Positions 1 to 8,542 are shown, counted from the first letter of the stretch. The stretch: DNA of 64,000 nucleotides from Serinicoccus marinus DSM 15273 (GCF_008386315.1 NZ_CP043808.1:3100001-3164000); one strand, 5' to 3'. Program-made: numbers and translations. The notes: generated by a model not told the origin, from the sequence alone.

Positions 1-413
1 GAGACGACGAGCTCCAGCACCGGGAGCATCTCACGGTCGCCGGCGAAACCGGCGAGCTCGGTCTCGATCTCCGCGGCCCGCTCGTCGGGGTCCCCGATGC
101 CGAGCCGGCCCATCGCCGGGGAGTCCGGATGACCGACATACCCCACGAGGCGGAAGTCGGGGAAGATCTCCCGGCCACCGCGCGGGAGCTCAGCAGGCTC
201 CTCGGTCGTCGGCGCAGCCTCCTGCTGTCCCTCCTCGCCGTCGCCGCCCTCTCCCCCGTCGGGCGCCTCCCCGTCGTCGGGCTCGGGCGCCGCCGAGGTG
301 GCACCTGCCTGCGTGCCAGCCGCGTCCTCCGGGGCGCCTCCGCCGTCTCCGCCGGCGCAGCCCCCCAGCGTCAACACGCCGGCCAGCGCGAGGATTGTCC
401 GAGGTCGCCGCAT
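1..413 (-). CDS. Secreted lipoprotein of unknown function (partial, 3' end outside window)
   Basis: About 137 codons are visible. The start ATG (411-413) opens a signal peptide, MRRPRTILALAGVLTLGGC, whose lipobox LGGC makes Cys19 the likely lipidation site. A roughly 50-residue linker rich in Gly, Glu, Asp and Ala follows, then a folded part beginning FPDFRLVGYVGHPDSP and continuing GRLGIGDPDERA. That region recalls secreted proteins with a repeated 'YxGxPxSxxxGxLGxGxP' pattern and no assigned function. The export signal is seen directly; the family resemblance is from memory. The next gene on the same strand ends 23 bp upstream, so this could be the last gene of the 954-2639 operon or separately transcribed. 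Confidence 0.75.
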   Translation of the reverse strand, partial: MRRPRTILALAGVLTLGGCAGGDGGGAPEDAAGTQAGATSAAPEPDDGEAPDGGEGGDGEEGQQEAAPTTEEPAELPRGGREIFPDFRLVGYVGHPDSPAMGRLGIGDPDERAAEIETELAGFAGDREMLPVLELVV

Positions 414-436
414 ACCCCCACTGTGACAGCCGTGCC

Positions 437-949
437 CTAGCGCGGCAGGTCGAGCAGCCGCCCCGGGCGTGGCGCGTCCGCGGCCCGGGCCAGCACGTCC
501 AGGATGCCTCGGGTGTCCCGGTCGGCCGGACCGAGCTCGGCCCGGCTGGTCCACCGGGCCTTGCGCGCCTCGGTCGCGAGCGCCAGGTCCGGCCGCTGGT
601 CCAGACGCACCCGGAAGACGACGTCCACCCCCTGCTCCACCGGGTCGACCCGCACCGTGACCGGGTCACCGGGGTCGACGTCGAGCCCGACCTCCTCGGC
701 GACCTCCCGTCGCACCGCGTCCGCCGGATCCTCGGCGCGGCCGAGCAGCCCGCCCGGCAGGCTCCAGCCGCGCCGGTGCGGCTGCCACAGCACGAGGAAC
801 TCGCCATCGTGCTCGAGGACGCACACAGCGCCGACCGTGTAGCTCGGGGCGACGGTGCGGACCACGGCCCGCTTCACCGGCCCCGGCGTCACCCGGAAGC
901 CGAGTAGCGCTGCGGTGCTCGCCTTGCGGCGCAGCGTGATCAGGTCCAT
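437..949 (-). CDS. Nudix hydrolase
   Basis: A 170-residue protein with a complete Nudix box: a Gly, five residues, Glu, seven residues, then REVAEEVGL, around residues 67-89. This motif binds metal and hydrolyses nucleoside-diphosphate-X substrates; the substrate is not predictable here. I start at ATG 947-949 (MDLITLRRK) because upstream in-frame codons overlap the preceding gene and lack conserved sequence. The preceding FAD-dehydrogenase gene on the same strand ends only 4 bp upstream, so the two are probably co-transcribed. The N-terminal ~35 residues before the fold look like a short basic extension. Confidence 0.88.
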   Translation of the reverse strand: MDLITLRRKASTAALLGFRVTPGPVKRAVVRTVAPSYTVGAVCVLEHDGEFLVLWQPHRRGWSLPGGLLGRAEDPADAVRREVAEEVGLDVDPGDPVTVRVDPVEQGVDVVFRVRLDQRPDLALATEARKARWTSRAELGPADRDTRGILDVLARAADAPRPGRLLDLPR

Positions 950-953
950 GCGG

Positions 954-2639
954 TCAGCCAACCACAGCCGCCGCGGCCGCTCGACCGGCCGCGCGCCCGG
1001 TGAAGAGGCACCCGCCCAGGAAGGTGCCCTCCAGCGACCGGTAGCCGTGCACCCCGCCGCCGCCGAAGCCGGCGACCTCGCCGGCGGCATACAGGCCGGG
1101 GACCGGGTCGCCGCGGTCGTCGAGCGCGCGGGAGTCGAGGTCGGTCTGCACCCCGCCGAGGGTCTTGCGGGTCAGGACGCGCAGCCGCACGGCGACCAGC
1201 GGCCCGTGCCTCGGGTCCAGCAAGCGGTGCGGTGCGGCGGTACGGATGAGCTTGTCGCCCAGCGAGGCCCGTGCCGCACGCACCAGCGCCACCTGCACGT
1301 CCTTGCCGTAGCCGTTGGCGAGCTCGCGGTCGCGCGCCTCGACCAGCGCCCGGACGTCCGCCGGGTCGAGCAGGTCCTCACCGGTCAGCGCGTTCATGCG
1401 CGCGACGAGCTCCTCCACGGTGCTCGCCTCGACGACGTCGGCGCCGTGGTCGACGAAGGCCTGCACCGGCGCCGGCACGTCGGTCGTCACCCTCCCCAGC
1501 ACCTGCCGTACCGAGCGCCCGGTGAGGTCGGGGTTCTGCTCCGACCCGGAGAGCGCATACTCCTTGCCGAGCACGGTCCGGCTCGCCACGAACCAGCTGT
1601 GGTCGTGGTCCGGTGCCGTCCTGCGCAGGTGCGCGAGGGTGCCGAGGGTGTCGAAACCGGGCAGGTAGGGCGCCGGGAGCCGCCGGCCGGTCGCGTCCAG
1701 CCACAGGCTGCTCGGGCCCGGCAGGATCCGGATGCCGTGCCCGGGCCACACCGGCGAGTGGTTGGGTATGCCCTCGACGTAGTGCCACATCCGGTCCCGG
1801 TTGACCAGCCGCGCACTAGCCCCCTCGAGCGGGTCGAGCATCGAGCCGTCGACGTAGGCCGGGACACCGGTCACCACCTCCCGCGGCGCCGGCCCGAGCC
1901 GCTCCGGCCAGAACCGCCTGACCAGGTCGTGGTTCGCCCCGATCCCGCCGGAGGTGACCACGACCGCGCCCGCCACGAGCTCCGCCTCGCCGACGACCTC
2001 GCGGGAGGAGGGCCTACCCCGCTCCACCGGGTCCTCCGCGAGCACGTCGCAGCGCACCCCGGTCACCGCCCCGTCGGTGGTGACCAGCCCGGTCACCCGG
2101 TGACGTCCGCGCAGCCGGACCAGCCCGGCCGCGACCCCGTCCCGCACGACCCGCTCGAACGGCTCGACCAGCCCCGGCCCGGTGCCCCACGTCAGGTGGA
2201 AGCGCGGCACGGAGTTGCCGTGACCGGTGGCGGTGCCGTCGCCCCGCTCGGCCCAGCCGACGACCGGGAAGAGGCGCACGCCCCGCTCCCGCAGCCAGGC
2301 GCGTTTCTCCCCCGCCGCCCACTCGACGTAGGCCCGGGCCCAGCGCCGCCCCCAGTCGTCCTCGCCGGGGTCGTCGACGTCACCGAGCCGGTCCCACCCC
2401 GCGCTGCCGCACCAGTCCTGCCAGGCGAGCTCGACCGAGTCGTGGATGCGCATCCGCCGCTGCTCCGGGCTGTCCACGAGGAAGAGCCCGCCGAAGCTCC
2501 ACCACGCCTGCCCGCCGAGGTGCGCGGTGGACTCCTGGTCGACCAGGACCACCCGGCGCCCGCGGGCGACCAGCTCGGCGGTGGCGACCAGCCCTGCCAG
2601 CCCCGCCCCGACCACGACCACGTCCGCGTGCTCTGCCAT
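954..2639 (-). CDS. FAD-binding dehydrogenase (fumarate reductase/ketosteroid dehydrogenase-like)
   Basis: A 561-residue soluble flavoprotein. The N-terminus carries the dinucleotide-binding signature VVVVGAGLAGLVATAELVARG followed at the end of strand 2 by VVLVDQE, the usual FAD ribose contact. A conserved GGQAWWSFGGLF segment near residue 43 and the C-terminal GLYAAGEVAGFGGGG flavin-closing motif match the COG3573-type 'FAD-binding dehydrogenase' group. Those enzymes are related to fumarate reductase flavoprotein and KsdD, but this subgroup's substrate is generally unknown. Start ATG 2637-2639 has a TAACGT hexamer 8 nt upstream and no Shine-Dalgarno sequence, suggesting a leaderless transcript. 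The Nudix gene follows after 4 bp. Confidence 0.85.
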   Translation of the reverse strand: MAEHADVVVVGAGLAGLVATAELVARGRRVVLVDQESTAHLGGQAWWSFGGLFLVDSPEQRRMRIHDSVELAWQDWCGSAGWDRLGDVDDPGEDDWGRRWARAYVEWAAGEKRAWLRERGVRLFPVVGWAERGDGTATGHGNSVPRFHLTWGTGPGLVEPFERVVRDGVAAGLVRLRGRHRVTGLVTTDGAVTGVRCDVLAEDPVERGRPSSREVVGEAELVAGAVVVTSGGIGANHDLVRRFWPERLGPAPREVVTGVPAYVDGSMLDPLEGASARLVNRDRMWHYVEGIPNHSPVWPGHGIRILPGPSSLWLDATGRRLPAPYLPGFDTLGTLAHLRRTAPDHDHSWFVASRTVLGKEYALSGSEQNPDLTGRSVRQVLGRVTTDVPAPVQAFVDHGADVVEASTVEELVARMNALTGEDLLDPADVRALVEARDRELANGYGKDVQVALVRAARASLGDKLIRTAAPHRLLDPRHGPLVAVRLRVLTRKTLGGVQTDLDSRALDDRGDPVPGLYAAGEVAGFGGGGVHGYRSLEGTFLGGCLFTGRAAGRAAAAAVVG

Positions 2640-2647
2640 GCCCGCCG

Positions 2648-2653
2648 ACGTTA
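2648..2653 (-). promoter_or_regulatory. Putative -10 element TAACGT, leaderless
   Basis: On the minus strand the hexamer TAACGT is followed by 8 nt and the ATG at 2637-2639. No Shine-Dalgarno sequence fits between them. Confidence 0.45.
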
Positions 2654-2682
2654 CCCCGCACGGCTGCGCGTGGGGTGCTCGT

Positions 2683-2688
2683 TAGGCT
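2683..2688 (+). promoter_or_regulatory. Putative -10 element TAGGCT, leaderless
   Basis: TAGGCT followed by 8 nt and ATG 2697. This divergent promoter faces the one at 2648-2653 within a 57-bp gap. Confidence 0.5.
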
Positions 2689-2696
2689 CGACGCCG

Positions 2697-4418
2697 ATGG
2701 GCAACCGTGAGCGCATCGCGACAGTCACCACGGGGCTGCGACGCACCGGCGTCGTGGTCCTGCTGCTCGTGCTCGCCTTCACCGGTGGCATCGTGGCGAC
2801 GCAGCTGTGGCCGGTGCACACGCAGACGCGCTACTTCGCCGCGGACATCTCGGTGGAGCCGCGGCTGGACTCGACGGTGCGACTGCCGACGGTGGTGGGC
2901 GACATGGAGGTGTCCTTCGCCCGCGCCGTGCTGCCGGCGCCCGGGCTGGAGGGTCAGGTCCAGGTCCGCGACGAGGTCACCGACCTGCTCCGGCAGGGCC
3001 AGCTGCGCACCTCCGACCTCGAGCCCAGCCCGGAGGAGCTGCGGGAGGCGATCGACGCCGGTGTCGCCCAGCTCGCCTGGAAGTTCGCGGCCGGGGCGCT
3101 CGCGACCACGGTCCTGGTCATGCTCGCATATGCCTCGGCCCACCCGACCCGCGACCGCTACCTGCACGCGGTGGTCGCCTCAGGCGTCGCGACGGTGCTG
3201 GCGATGCTCGTGCCGGGAGGCGCGGCGTACCTGACCTATCGGACCGACCGGGTGACCGAGTTCCGCACCACCAGCCTGCTCTCGCTCGTCGAGCAGAACA
3301 CTGACATCCTCGCCGGGCTCGACCGCAAGGCCGACCAGGGCGCGGTCTACGTCACCAACCTGCTCGCGCTCTCCTCCGCGATGCGGGAGGAGTTCAGCCC
3401 GGACGCGGTCGAGGCGCCCGCTGCGGCGCGCTTCCTGCTCGTGAGCGACATCCACGGGATGAACCAATACCCCCTCATGCGCGAGATCGTGCAGACCCAG
3501 GACATCGACGCCGTCATCGACGCCGGGGACCTGCTCAACTTCGGGCGGGCCGACGAGGGCGACCTCACCGGGATCTACGAGGGCATCGAGAGCCTCGGCG
3601 TGCCCTACCTCTACGTCCGCGGCAATCATGACGGCGCCTTCGCCCGCGACGAGGGCGTGCTCGAACGGATGGCGCAGGTCCCCAACGTCGTGCTCCTCGA
3701 GCCAAGCGAGGGCGACCTGCAGCAGGCCACGGTGCACGGCGTGACGATCACCGGCTTCAACGACAGCCGCTACTTCAACCAGCGCAGCGACGACTACGGG
3801 GCCGACCAGAGCGCCCTCGCCGAGCGCTTCCGGGAGGCGACCGACGGGCTGGCGCCGAGCGACGTCGTGCTGACCCACCAGCCGTATGCCGCCGACCGGG
3901 TCGGGGCCGGCGCCGTGGTGATCAACGGGCACATGCACCGGCGCGACCTCACCGGGCAGCACCTGGAGGTGGGGTCGTTCACCGGTGGCGGGCTGGTCAA
4001 CCAGTTCCGGCTGCCGCCGCTGACCGAGGAGGCGCAGGAAGCGGCCGAGGAGGACCCGGAAACCGCCGGCGAGCTCCTGGGCAACCCCTACAGCTTCGAC
4101 ATCCTCACCTTCGGCGAGGACTGCGCGATCAGCAGCCTGACCCGCTACAGCTACCGCAACCTGGTGTCCGGGCGCCCGCAGTTCGACGACGTCAGCCTCA
4201 TCAACGGGCGGACGATCCAGCCGCAGCCGCCCGAGGGCCGCACCTGCTCGCCCGACCTGGGCGTCGAGGTGCAGCCGGTGGAGCAGATCATCGGCGAGTC
4301 CGAGGCCGACCCGACCACCGTCGAGGTCACCCCGCCGGACGACGCCGTCGTCACCACCCTTCCGCCCGCGGACCTGCCGGAGATCGAGGACGGCGCCGGC
4401 GTCACCCAGTCCCCCTGA
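2697..4418 (+). CDS. Membrane-anchored metallophosphoesterase
   Basis: A 573-residue protein. The N-terminal ~190 residues contain about three membrane segments (near 15-38, 135-160 and 170-190). The catalytic domain follows with all calcineurin-like motifs: DIH (Asp251, His253), GDLL, GNHD (309-312), THQP and GHMH (411-414), which bind two metals and hydrolyse phosphoester bonds. The C-terminal ~70 residues are an acidic, Pro-rich tail. An open frame continues far upstream, but ATG 2697 is chosen because the real protein character (MGNRERIATV then a hydrophobic stretch) begins there and a TAGGCT -10 lies 8 nt before it. By topology the enzyme is probably on the outer face of the membrane. 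Substrate unknown. Confidence 0.85.
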   Translation: MGNRERIATVTTGLRRTGVVVLLLVLAFTGGIVATQLWPVHTQTRYFAADISVEPRLDSTVRLPTVVGDMEVSFARAVLPAPGLEGQVQVRDEVTDLLRQGQLRTSDLEPSPEELREAIDAGVAQLAWKFAAGALATTVLVMLAYASAHPTRDRYLHAVVASGVATVLAMLVPGGAAYLTYRTDRVTEFRTTSLLSLVEQNTDILAGLDRKADQGAVYVTNLLALSSAMREEFSPDAVEAPAAARFLLVSDIHGMNQYPLMREIVQTQDIDAVIDAGDLLNFGRADEGDLTGIYEGIESLGVPYLYVRGNHDGAFARDEGVLERMAQVPNVVLLEPSEGDLQQATVHGVTITGFNDSRYFNQRSDDYGADQSALAERFREATDGLAPSDVVLTHQPYAADRVGAGAVVINGHMHRRDLTGQHLEVGSFTGGGLVNQFRLPPLTEEAQEAAEEDPETAGELLGNPYSFDILTFGEDCAISSLTRYSYRNLVSGRPQFDDVSLINGRTIQPQPPEGRTCSPDLGVEVQPVEQIIGESEADPTTVEVTPPDDAVVTTLPPADLPEIEDGAGVTQSP

Positions 4419-4527
4419 CCTCCGTTCGCCGCAGGGGCGCCGTCCGGACGGAGGGCCCGGAACTGACGCACCACAGGACCTCTGAGCACGCTTGTGCGTC
4501 TCCTCGTGCAGGACCTTGCGTCACGCG

Positions 4528-4543
4528 CGTCGCTCGAGCGACG
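4528..4543. repeat. 16-bp perfect palindrome in convergent gap
   Basis: CGTCGCTCGAGCGACG is a perfect palindrome in the 222-bp gap between two convergent genes (4419-4640). A second small hairpin, TGGTG-T-CACCA, lies at 4545-4555. They may act as a weak two-way terminator, but there is no T-tract. I see no gene in this gap. Confidence 0.35.
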
Positions 4544-4640
4544 TTGGTGTCACCAGCTTGTGCTCCAGGGTGGTTTCCAGAGGGGGTCGTGAGGCGGGCG
4601 GAGTCCTGCGTGGACGGGTCGCGGCCCGGCACGTGGACGG

Positions 4641-5213
4641 TCAGCGGAGGGACCAGGTGTGGCGGACGGCATACCGCGGGGTGCCGCCCGGGCCCTGGCC
4701 CAGCTCGGAGCGGACCAGGCATACCTCGTCCGCGACCCACGACGAGGTATGCAGCGTGTCCAGCGCCTGCACGAGGTGGCCGGCGGCGCGGGGTCGCCCG
4801 ACCGACCGAGCGAGGGTGACGTGCGGGGCGAACCGCGTGCCCTCGACCGTGGCACCCGCCCGGCTGGCGAGCGCGCGCAGGCTCTGCGCCCAGCTCTGCA
4901 GCGAGCCCGGGTCGGCCTGCTCCACCGCCGCCCAGAGGACCCGCGCCTGCGCCGGGTCGGGGAAGGCACCGGCGCCGCGCAGGGTCAGCCGCACCGGCAA
5001 GGCGCGGGCCGCCCACTCCTCACCGGCCTCGACGAGGGCCTCCTCACGCCACTCCTCCAGCTCGGGGAGGAAGGCGAGCGTGAGGTGCCGGTGCTCCGGC
5101 CGGGTCCAGCGCCAGTGGCCGCGAGGCGCCAGGGCGTCCTGGCGCGGCTCGAGCAGGGCGTCGAGCTCGCGGGCGACGGGGGCGGGAGGCAGCAGGGCGA
5201 TGAAGGCACGCAC
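4641..5213 (-). CDS. thpR: RNA 2',3'-cyclic phosphodiesterase (2'-5' RNA ligase family)
   Basis: A 190-residue member of the 2H phosphoesterase superfamily. The two catalytic HxTx motifs are present as HLTLAF (about residue 48) and HVTLAR (about 131), at the spacing typical of ThpR/LigT. Family members hydrolyse 2',3'-cyclic phosphate RNA ends and can join 2'-5' bonds in vitro; the cellular role is uncertain. The start is GTG 5211-5213 (MRAFIALLPP), matching the usual N-terminus 'MRxFxAL'. It is transcribed away from the DsbA-like gene across a 110-bp gap and converges on the metallophosphoesterase gene. Confidence 0.87.
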   Translation of the reverse strand: MRAFIALLPPAPVARELDALLEPRQDALAPRGHWRWTRPEHRHLTLAFLPELEEWREEALVEAGEEWAARALPVRLTLRGAGAFPDPAQARVLWAAVEQADPGSLQSWAQSLRALASRAGATVEGTRFAPHVTLARSVGRPRAAGHLVQALDTLHTSSWVADEVCLVRSELGQGPGGTPRYAVRHTWSLR

Positions 5214-5323
5214 CCGTCCATGGTGTCAGCCCGGCGCGGACGCCGGGTCTGTCCGGTCGGGTCGCGGCGCGGACGCGCGGGGTGTCCGGCCAAGCCGACC
5301 CGCGCGTGTGACACGCTGGCGGG

Positions 5324-6250
5324 GTGAGCGAGCCAGCAGCGCGCAGCAGTGACCGCACCGTCGTCGCGATCGCCTGGGCCGTGGCCGCCGTGGTCATCGC
5401 GCTGGTCGTCGCCTTCATCGCCTGGCTGGCGCTCGGTGACCGCGAGGACGCGTCCGGTCCGGCCGGAGCGACCGCCACGCAGAGCGCGGTCCCCGAGGGC
5501 GGAGCGGACGGCGAGAGCGCAGCCGGGGACGAGGACGGCACCGCAGGGGAGGGCACCGAGAGCGGCGGGGCCACCGGCGAGGCCGACCGCAACGCCACCC
5601 AGGACGGCGACGCGAGCTCGGAAGGGGGGGCAGGCGCTGGGGCGGCCGACCCCGGCGCCACCCAGCAGAGCCCCTCGCCGGAGGTCGAGCAGCTGCTGCT
5701 GGACCTGCAGCGCCGCGATCCGGACGACCCGATGGCGGTCGGTGACGTCGATGCCCCCGTCGTGATGATCGAGTACGCCGACTACCGCTGCCCCTACTGC
5801 GCCCGCTTCCACCTCGAGATCCGGCCCGAGCTGCTGCCGCTGGTCGAGGACGGCACGCTGCGCATCGAGTTCCGTGACTTCGTCATCTTCGAGGAGACCT
5901 CGCGGCTCGCCGCGGTCGCCGCCCGGGCCGCCGCGGAGCAGGATCGGCGCGAGGAGTTCCAGGAGGCGGTCTTCGCGTTGTCGACCGAGGGCCACGGCGA
6001 GTACGGCCGCGAGGAGCTCGTCGCGATCGCCGAGGAGGTGGGCGTCGCCGACCTGGAGCAGTTCGAGGCCGACCTGGACGACGAGGAGCTGCTGGCCGCT
6101 GTCGAGGCGGACTCGGCGGAGGCCCGCTCCGTGGGCGTGTCCTCGACCCCGACCTTCCTCATCAACACTCAGGTCCTGCAGGGCGCCTACCCGGCCGAGC
6201 GGATGCTCGAGATCATCGAGCAGGAGCAGCAGGCCGCTCTGCAGCGCTGA
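5324..6250 (+). CDS. Membrane-anchored DsbA-like thioredoxin-fold protein
   Basis: A 308-residue protein with one N-terminal membrane anchor (about residues 12-37), a long low-complexity Gly/Glu/Ala linker (about 40-115), and a DsbA/DsbG-type domain. The redox motif CPYC is at 156-159 (YRCPYCARF), and the cis-Pro loop SSTPTF lies near residue 270. The domain therefore faces outside, where such proteins form or reshuffle disulfides in exported proteins. GTG 5324 is the start, placed just before the anchor. No VKOR-type partner is seen nearby. The last 38 bp overlap the 3' end of the convergent DedA-like gene. Confidence 0.87.
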   Translation: MSEPAARSSDRTVVAIAWAVAAVVIALVVAFIAWLALGDREDASGPAGATATQSAVPEGGADGESAAGDEDGTAGEGTESGGATGEADRNATQDGDASSEGGAGAGAADPGATQQSPSPEVEQLLLDLQRRDPDDPMAVGDVDAPVVMIEYADYRCPYCARFHLEIRPELLPLVEDGTLRIEFRDFVIFEETSRLAAVAARAAAEQDRREEFQEAVFALSTEGHGEYGREELVAIAEEVGVADLEQFEADLDDEELLAAVEADSAEARSVGVSSTPTFLINTQVLQGAYPAERMLEIIEQEQQAALQR

Positions 6251-6758
6251 GGGTCTCTCCCGCCGCTCGTCGGCGGCGGCGCACCAGCCGGTGCCCGGTG
6301 ACCACACCTGCGAGGGCCACCAGGGCCACGAGCCCGGCGAGCAGCGGGTGACCGCTGACCGCCGCCCCGATCACGGCGGCCCACACCGCGAAGCCGATCG
6401 TCGCGTAGATCGCCGCCCAGGCCAGGGCGCCCGGCAGCTGCGCCAGGGTGAACCGTGCCCAGGGCATACGGATCGTGCCCGCACCTGCGAGCACCAGTGT
6501 CTGCAGCCCGACGGTGAGGTAGCACAGGGAGACCGCCACCAGGCCCCAGCGCTGCACCACCGCCCGCCCGCGACCCACGGCCTCGCCGTCCAGCCACCGG
6601 TGCACCGACGCCGCCGTGCCACCGCGCGGACGGGTGTGCCGCAGCGCCTGCTCGGTCACGAGCCGCGCGAGCGCATACGTCACCTGACCACGCAGCAGGG
6701 CCACGAGGAAGAGAAAGGCCAGGGCACCGACGAAGGGGTAGGACTCGAGGTCGGGCAT
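6213..6758 (-). CDS. DedA/VTT-like small membrane protein
   Basis: A 181-residue protein with about four or five hydrophobic helices and a basic C-terminal tail (RLVRRRRR). The segments TIRMPWARFTLAQLPGALAWA and GFAVWAAVIG resemble the re-entrant/VTT region of DedA-family proteins, some of which are now known as lipid scramblases or flippases. The protein is shorter than typical DedA members and the N-terminal motif is weak, so the family call is tentative. It starts 2 bp after the heme oxygenase stop codon, so it is almost certainly co-transcribed with that gene and shares its iron box. Its 3' end overlaps the convergent DsbA-like gene by 38 bp. Confidence 0.65.
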   Translation of the reverse strand: MPDLESYPFVGALAFLFLVALLRGQVTYALARLVTEQALRHTRPRGGTAASVHRWLDGEAVGRGRAVVQRWGLVAVSLCYLTVGLQTLVLAGAGTIRMPWARFTLAQLPGALAWAAIYATIGFAVWAAVIGAAVSGHPLLAGLVALVALAGVVTGHRLVRRRRRAAGETLSAAERPAAPAR

Positions 6759-6760
6759 GC

Positions 6761-7438
6761 TCAGCCGCCGACCCCCGCCGCCGAGTGCAACGGGGTCCGC
6801 GCCGCGGCCAGGTCGGCGAAGACCGCCTCGTTCGCCGCGAAGCTCTGCACCGCAGCCTCGAGGACCGCCTCCCGCTGCACCGCGGTCAGAGGGATCTGGT
6901 CCAGCCGGGCGCGGTAGCCGTCCTTGTAGACCTTGGGCTTGTCGATCCCGGCGAAGGAGTAGAACGTCAGCCCGTCGGTCGGCACCCCGTAGTGGCGGTG
7001 CACCAGCCGTGCCACGATCTGCCCGCCCGAGAGGTCACCGAGGTAACGCACGTAGTGGTTGGCCAGGACCATCTCCGGGGTATGCCGGTCCCGCAGGGTG
7101 GTCGCGTAGGCGGAGGTCGCGACGCAGATCGGCAGTCGCCCGTCGGCCAGGCGCACCTCGTGGTCCGGGCCGACCAGGACCTCCAGGTCGTGGCGCAGGG
7201 CGGGCACGCGGTCGAGACGACGGTCGGCCACGGGCGCCAGCAGCGGGTGGCCGGCGTAGTGGGTGTGCAGCACGTCCTCCAGCGCCCGGTAGATCAGCAG
7301 GTGCTGGGTCGCGAGCGCGGTGAAGGCCGCCGCGCAGGCGCGGCCCTCGACCAGGTCCGTGACGAAGGCCGAGCGCTCGGCAGCGGAGTGCGCCGTCGCG
7401 GTGGCGTCGCGCAGGGCTTCGGACAAGGGTGCGGTCAC
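6761..7438 (-). CDS. hmuO: Heme oxygenase (biliverdin-producing)
   Basis: A 225-residue cytoplasmic protein. The proximal heme ligand is His17 in TATAHSAAER, and the distal-helix motif LGDLSGGQ is at about 133-140; both are diagnostic of HO-1-type heme oxygenases such as HmuO. It opens heme to biliverdin, CO and Fe2+, so it supplies iron. The start is GTG 7436-7438, with GAGGTGA 8 nt upstream. A DtxR/IdeR-type iron box lies just upstream at 7466-7484, as expected for an iron-repressed gene. The DedA-like gene follows immediately. No heme uptake (hmuTUV) genes are in the window. Confidence 0.93.
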   Translation of the reverse strand: MTAPLSEALRDATATAHSAAERSAFVTDLVEGRACAAAFTALATQHLLIYRALEDVLHTHYAGHPLLAPVADRRLDRVPALRHDLEVLVGPDHEVRLADGRLPICVATSAYATTLRDRHTPEMVLANHYVRYLGDLSGGQIVARLVHRHYGVPTDGLTFYSFAGIDKPKVYKDGYRARLDQIPLTAVQREAVLEAAVQSFAANEAVFADLAAARTPLHSAAGVGG

Positions 7439-7465
7439 GGCAGCTCACCTCGTGGTCGGCATGGC

Positions 7466-7484
7466 TTAGGTCACCCTTACCTTA
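7466..7484 (-). promoter_or_regulatory. Iron box (DtxR/IdeR operator) of the heme oxygenase operon
   Basis: On the plus strand TTAGGTCACCCTTACCTTA matches the 19-bp DtxR/IdeR consensus TTAGGTTAGSCTAACCTAA at 15 of 19 positions. It lies 28 bp upstream of the GTG start of the heme oxygenase gene and overlaps its likely -10 region, the position expected for iron-dependent repression. Confidence 0.75.
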
Positions 7485-7539
7485 ACCGCCCGAGCGGCCT
7501 GGCGGAAGACGCCTCCCGGCCCCGAGCAGCGGGAGGGCA

Positions 7540-7545
7540 TACCGT
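7540..7545 (+). promoter_or_regulatory. Putative -10 element TACCGT, leaderless
   Basis: TACCGT followed by 6 nt and ATG 7552 of the carbamate kinase gene. No Shine-Dalgarno sequence is visible. Confidence 0.4.
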
Positions 7546-7551
7546 CTGGGC

Positions 7552-8469
7552 ATGAGGATCGTCGTCGCCCTCGGCGGGAACGCGCTGCTCGAGCGCGGGC
7601 AGGTGCCCGACGCCGCGGCGCAGGTCGCCAACATCCGGCGGGCGATGGCGGCGCTGGCGCCGCTCACCGACGACCACCAGGTCGTCATCACGCACGGCAA
7701 CGGCCCGCAGGTCGGCATCCTGGCGATGGAGAGCGCGGACGACGCGCGGTTGAGCCAGCCCTACCCGTTCGACGCGCTCGGGGCGATGACGCAGGGGCTC
7801 ATCGGCTACTGGATCCTGCAGGCGATCGGCAACGAGCGGCCCTACCGGCAGTTCGCCGCCGTCCTCAACCAGACCCTCGTCGACGCCGACGACCCGGCCT
7901 TCTCCGACCCGACGAAGTTCGTCGGGGAGGTCTACGACGAGGCGACGGCGCATGAGCTGGCCGGGAAGCACGGATGGCAGGTGAAGGCTGACGGCGAGCA
8001 CTGGCGCCGCGTCGTCCCCTCGCCCCGGCCGCGCGAGATCATCGAGACCAGGCTCATCGACCACCTGCTCGACGAGTCGGTCATCGTCGTCTGCGCCGGC
8101 GGTGGCGGCGTGCCCGTCGTGCGGACGGGCACCGGCGACCTGCGCGGGGTCGAGGCGGTCATCGACAAGGACCTGTCCGCCGCGCTGCTGGCGCACCGGC
8201 TCGGCGCGGACCGGCTGCTCGTGCTCACCGACGTACCGGCCGTGATGCAGGGCTTCGGCACGGACGACGCGCGGGAGATCCGACGCACCACCCCCGAGCA
8301 GCTGCGGGCGCTCGACCTCCCGGCCGGGTCGATGGGTCCCAAGGTCGAGGCGGTATGCCGCTTCGTCGAGGTCGGCGGCGCCGGCGCGGCAGCCTCGATC
8401 GGCAGCCTGGAGGAGGTCGCCGCGCTCGTCGAGGGCTCCGCCGGGACCTACGTCAGCGCGCAGGAGTGA
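7552..8469 (+). CDS. arcC: Carbamate kinase
   Basis: A 305-residue amino acid kinase family member. The N-terminus MRIVVALGGNALL, the ITHGNGPQVG loop (about residues 42-51), the FVGEVYDE segment, and VEAVIDKDLSAALLA followed by LVLTDV are all carbamate kinase hallmarks. It transfers phosphate between carbamoyl phosphate and ADP, usually making ATP at the end of the arginine deiminase pathway. No arcA, arcB, arcD or purine/allantoin degradation gene lies nearby, so the source of carbamoyl phosphate is not evident. The gene stands alone between divergent heme oxygenase and a convergent membrane protein gene. Confidence 0.9.
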   Translation: MRIVVALGGNALLERGQVPDAAAQVANIRRAMAALAPLTDDHQVVITHGNGPQVGILAMESADDARLSQPYPFDALGAMTQGLIGYWILQAIGNERPYRQFAAVLNQTLVDADDPAFSDPTKFVGEVYDEATAHELAGKHGWQVKADGEHWRRVVPSPRPREIIETRLIDHLLDESVIVVCAGGGGVPVVRTGTGDLRGVEAVIDKDLSAALLAHRLGADRLLVLTDVPAVMQGFGTDDAREIRRTTPEQLRALDLPAGSMGPKVEAVCRFVEVGGAGAAASIGSLEEVAALVEGSAGTYVSAQE

Positions 8470-8542
8470 GGCGGGGCGATCCGACCTGAGGACACGCCCG
8501 TCGTCACCGGCTCAGGTACGCACGTGCATGGCTGAGCCGTCT

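Noticed and set aside
855..2696. A very long plus-strand open frame running into the metallophosphoesterase gene
   Set aside because: It is antisense to the FAD-dehydrogenase and Nudix genes, arginine/proline-rich and without domains; it is a GC-driven shadow. Only 2697-4418 is real.
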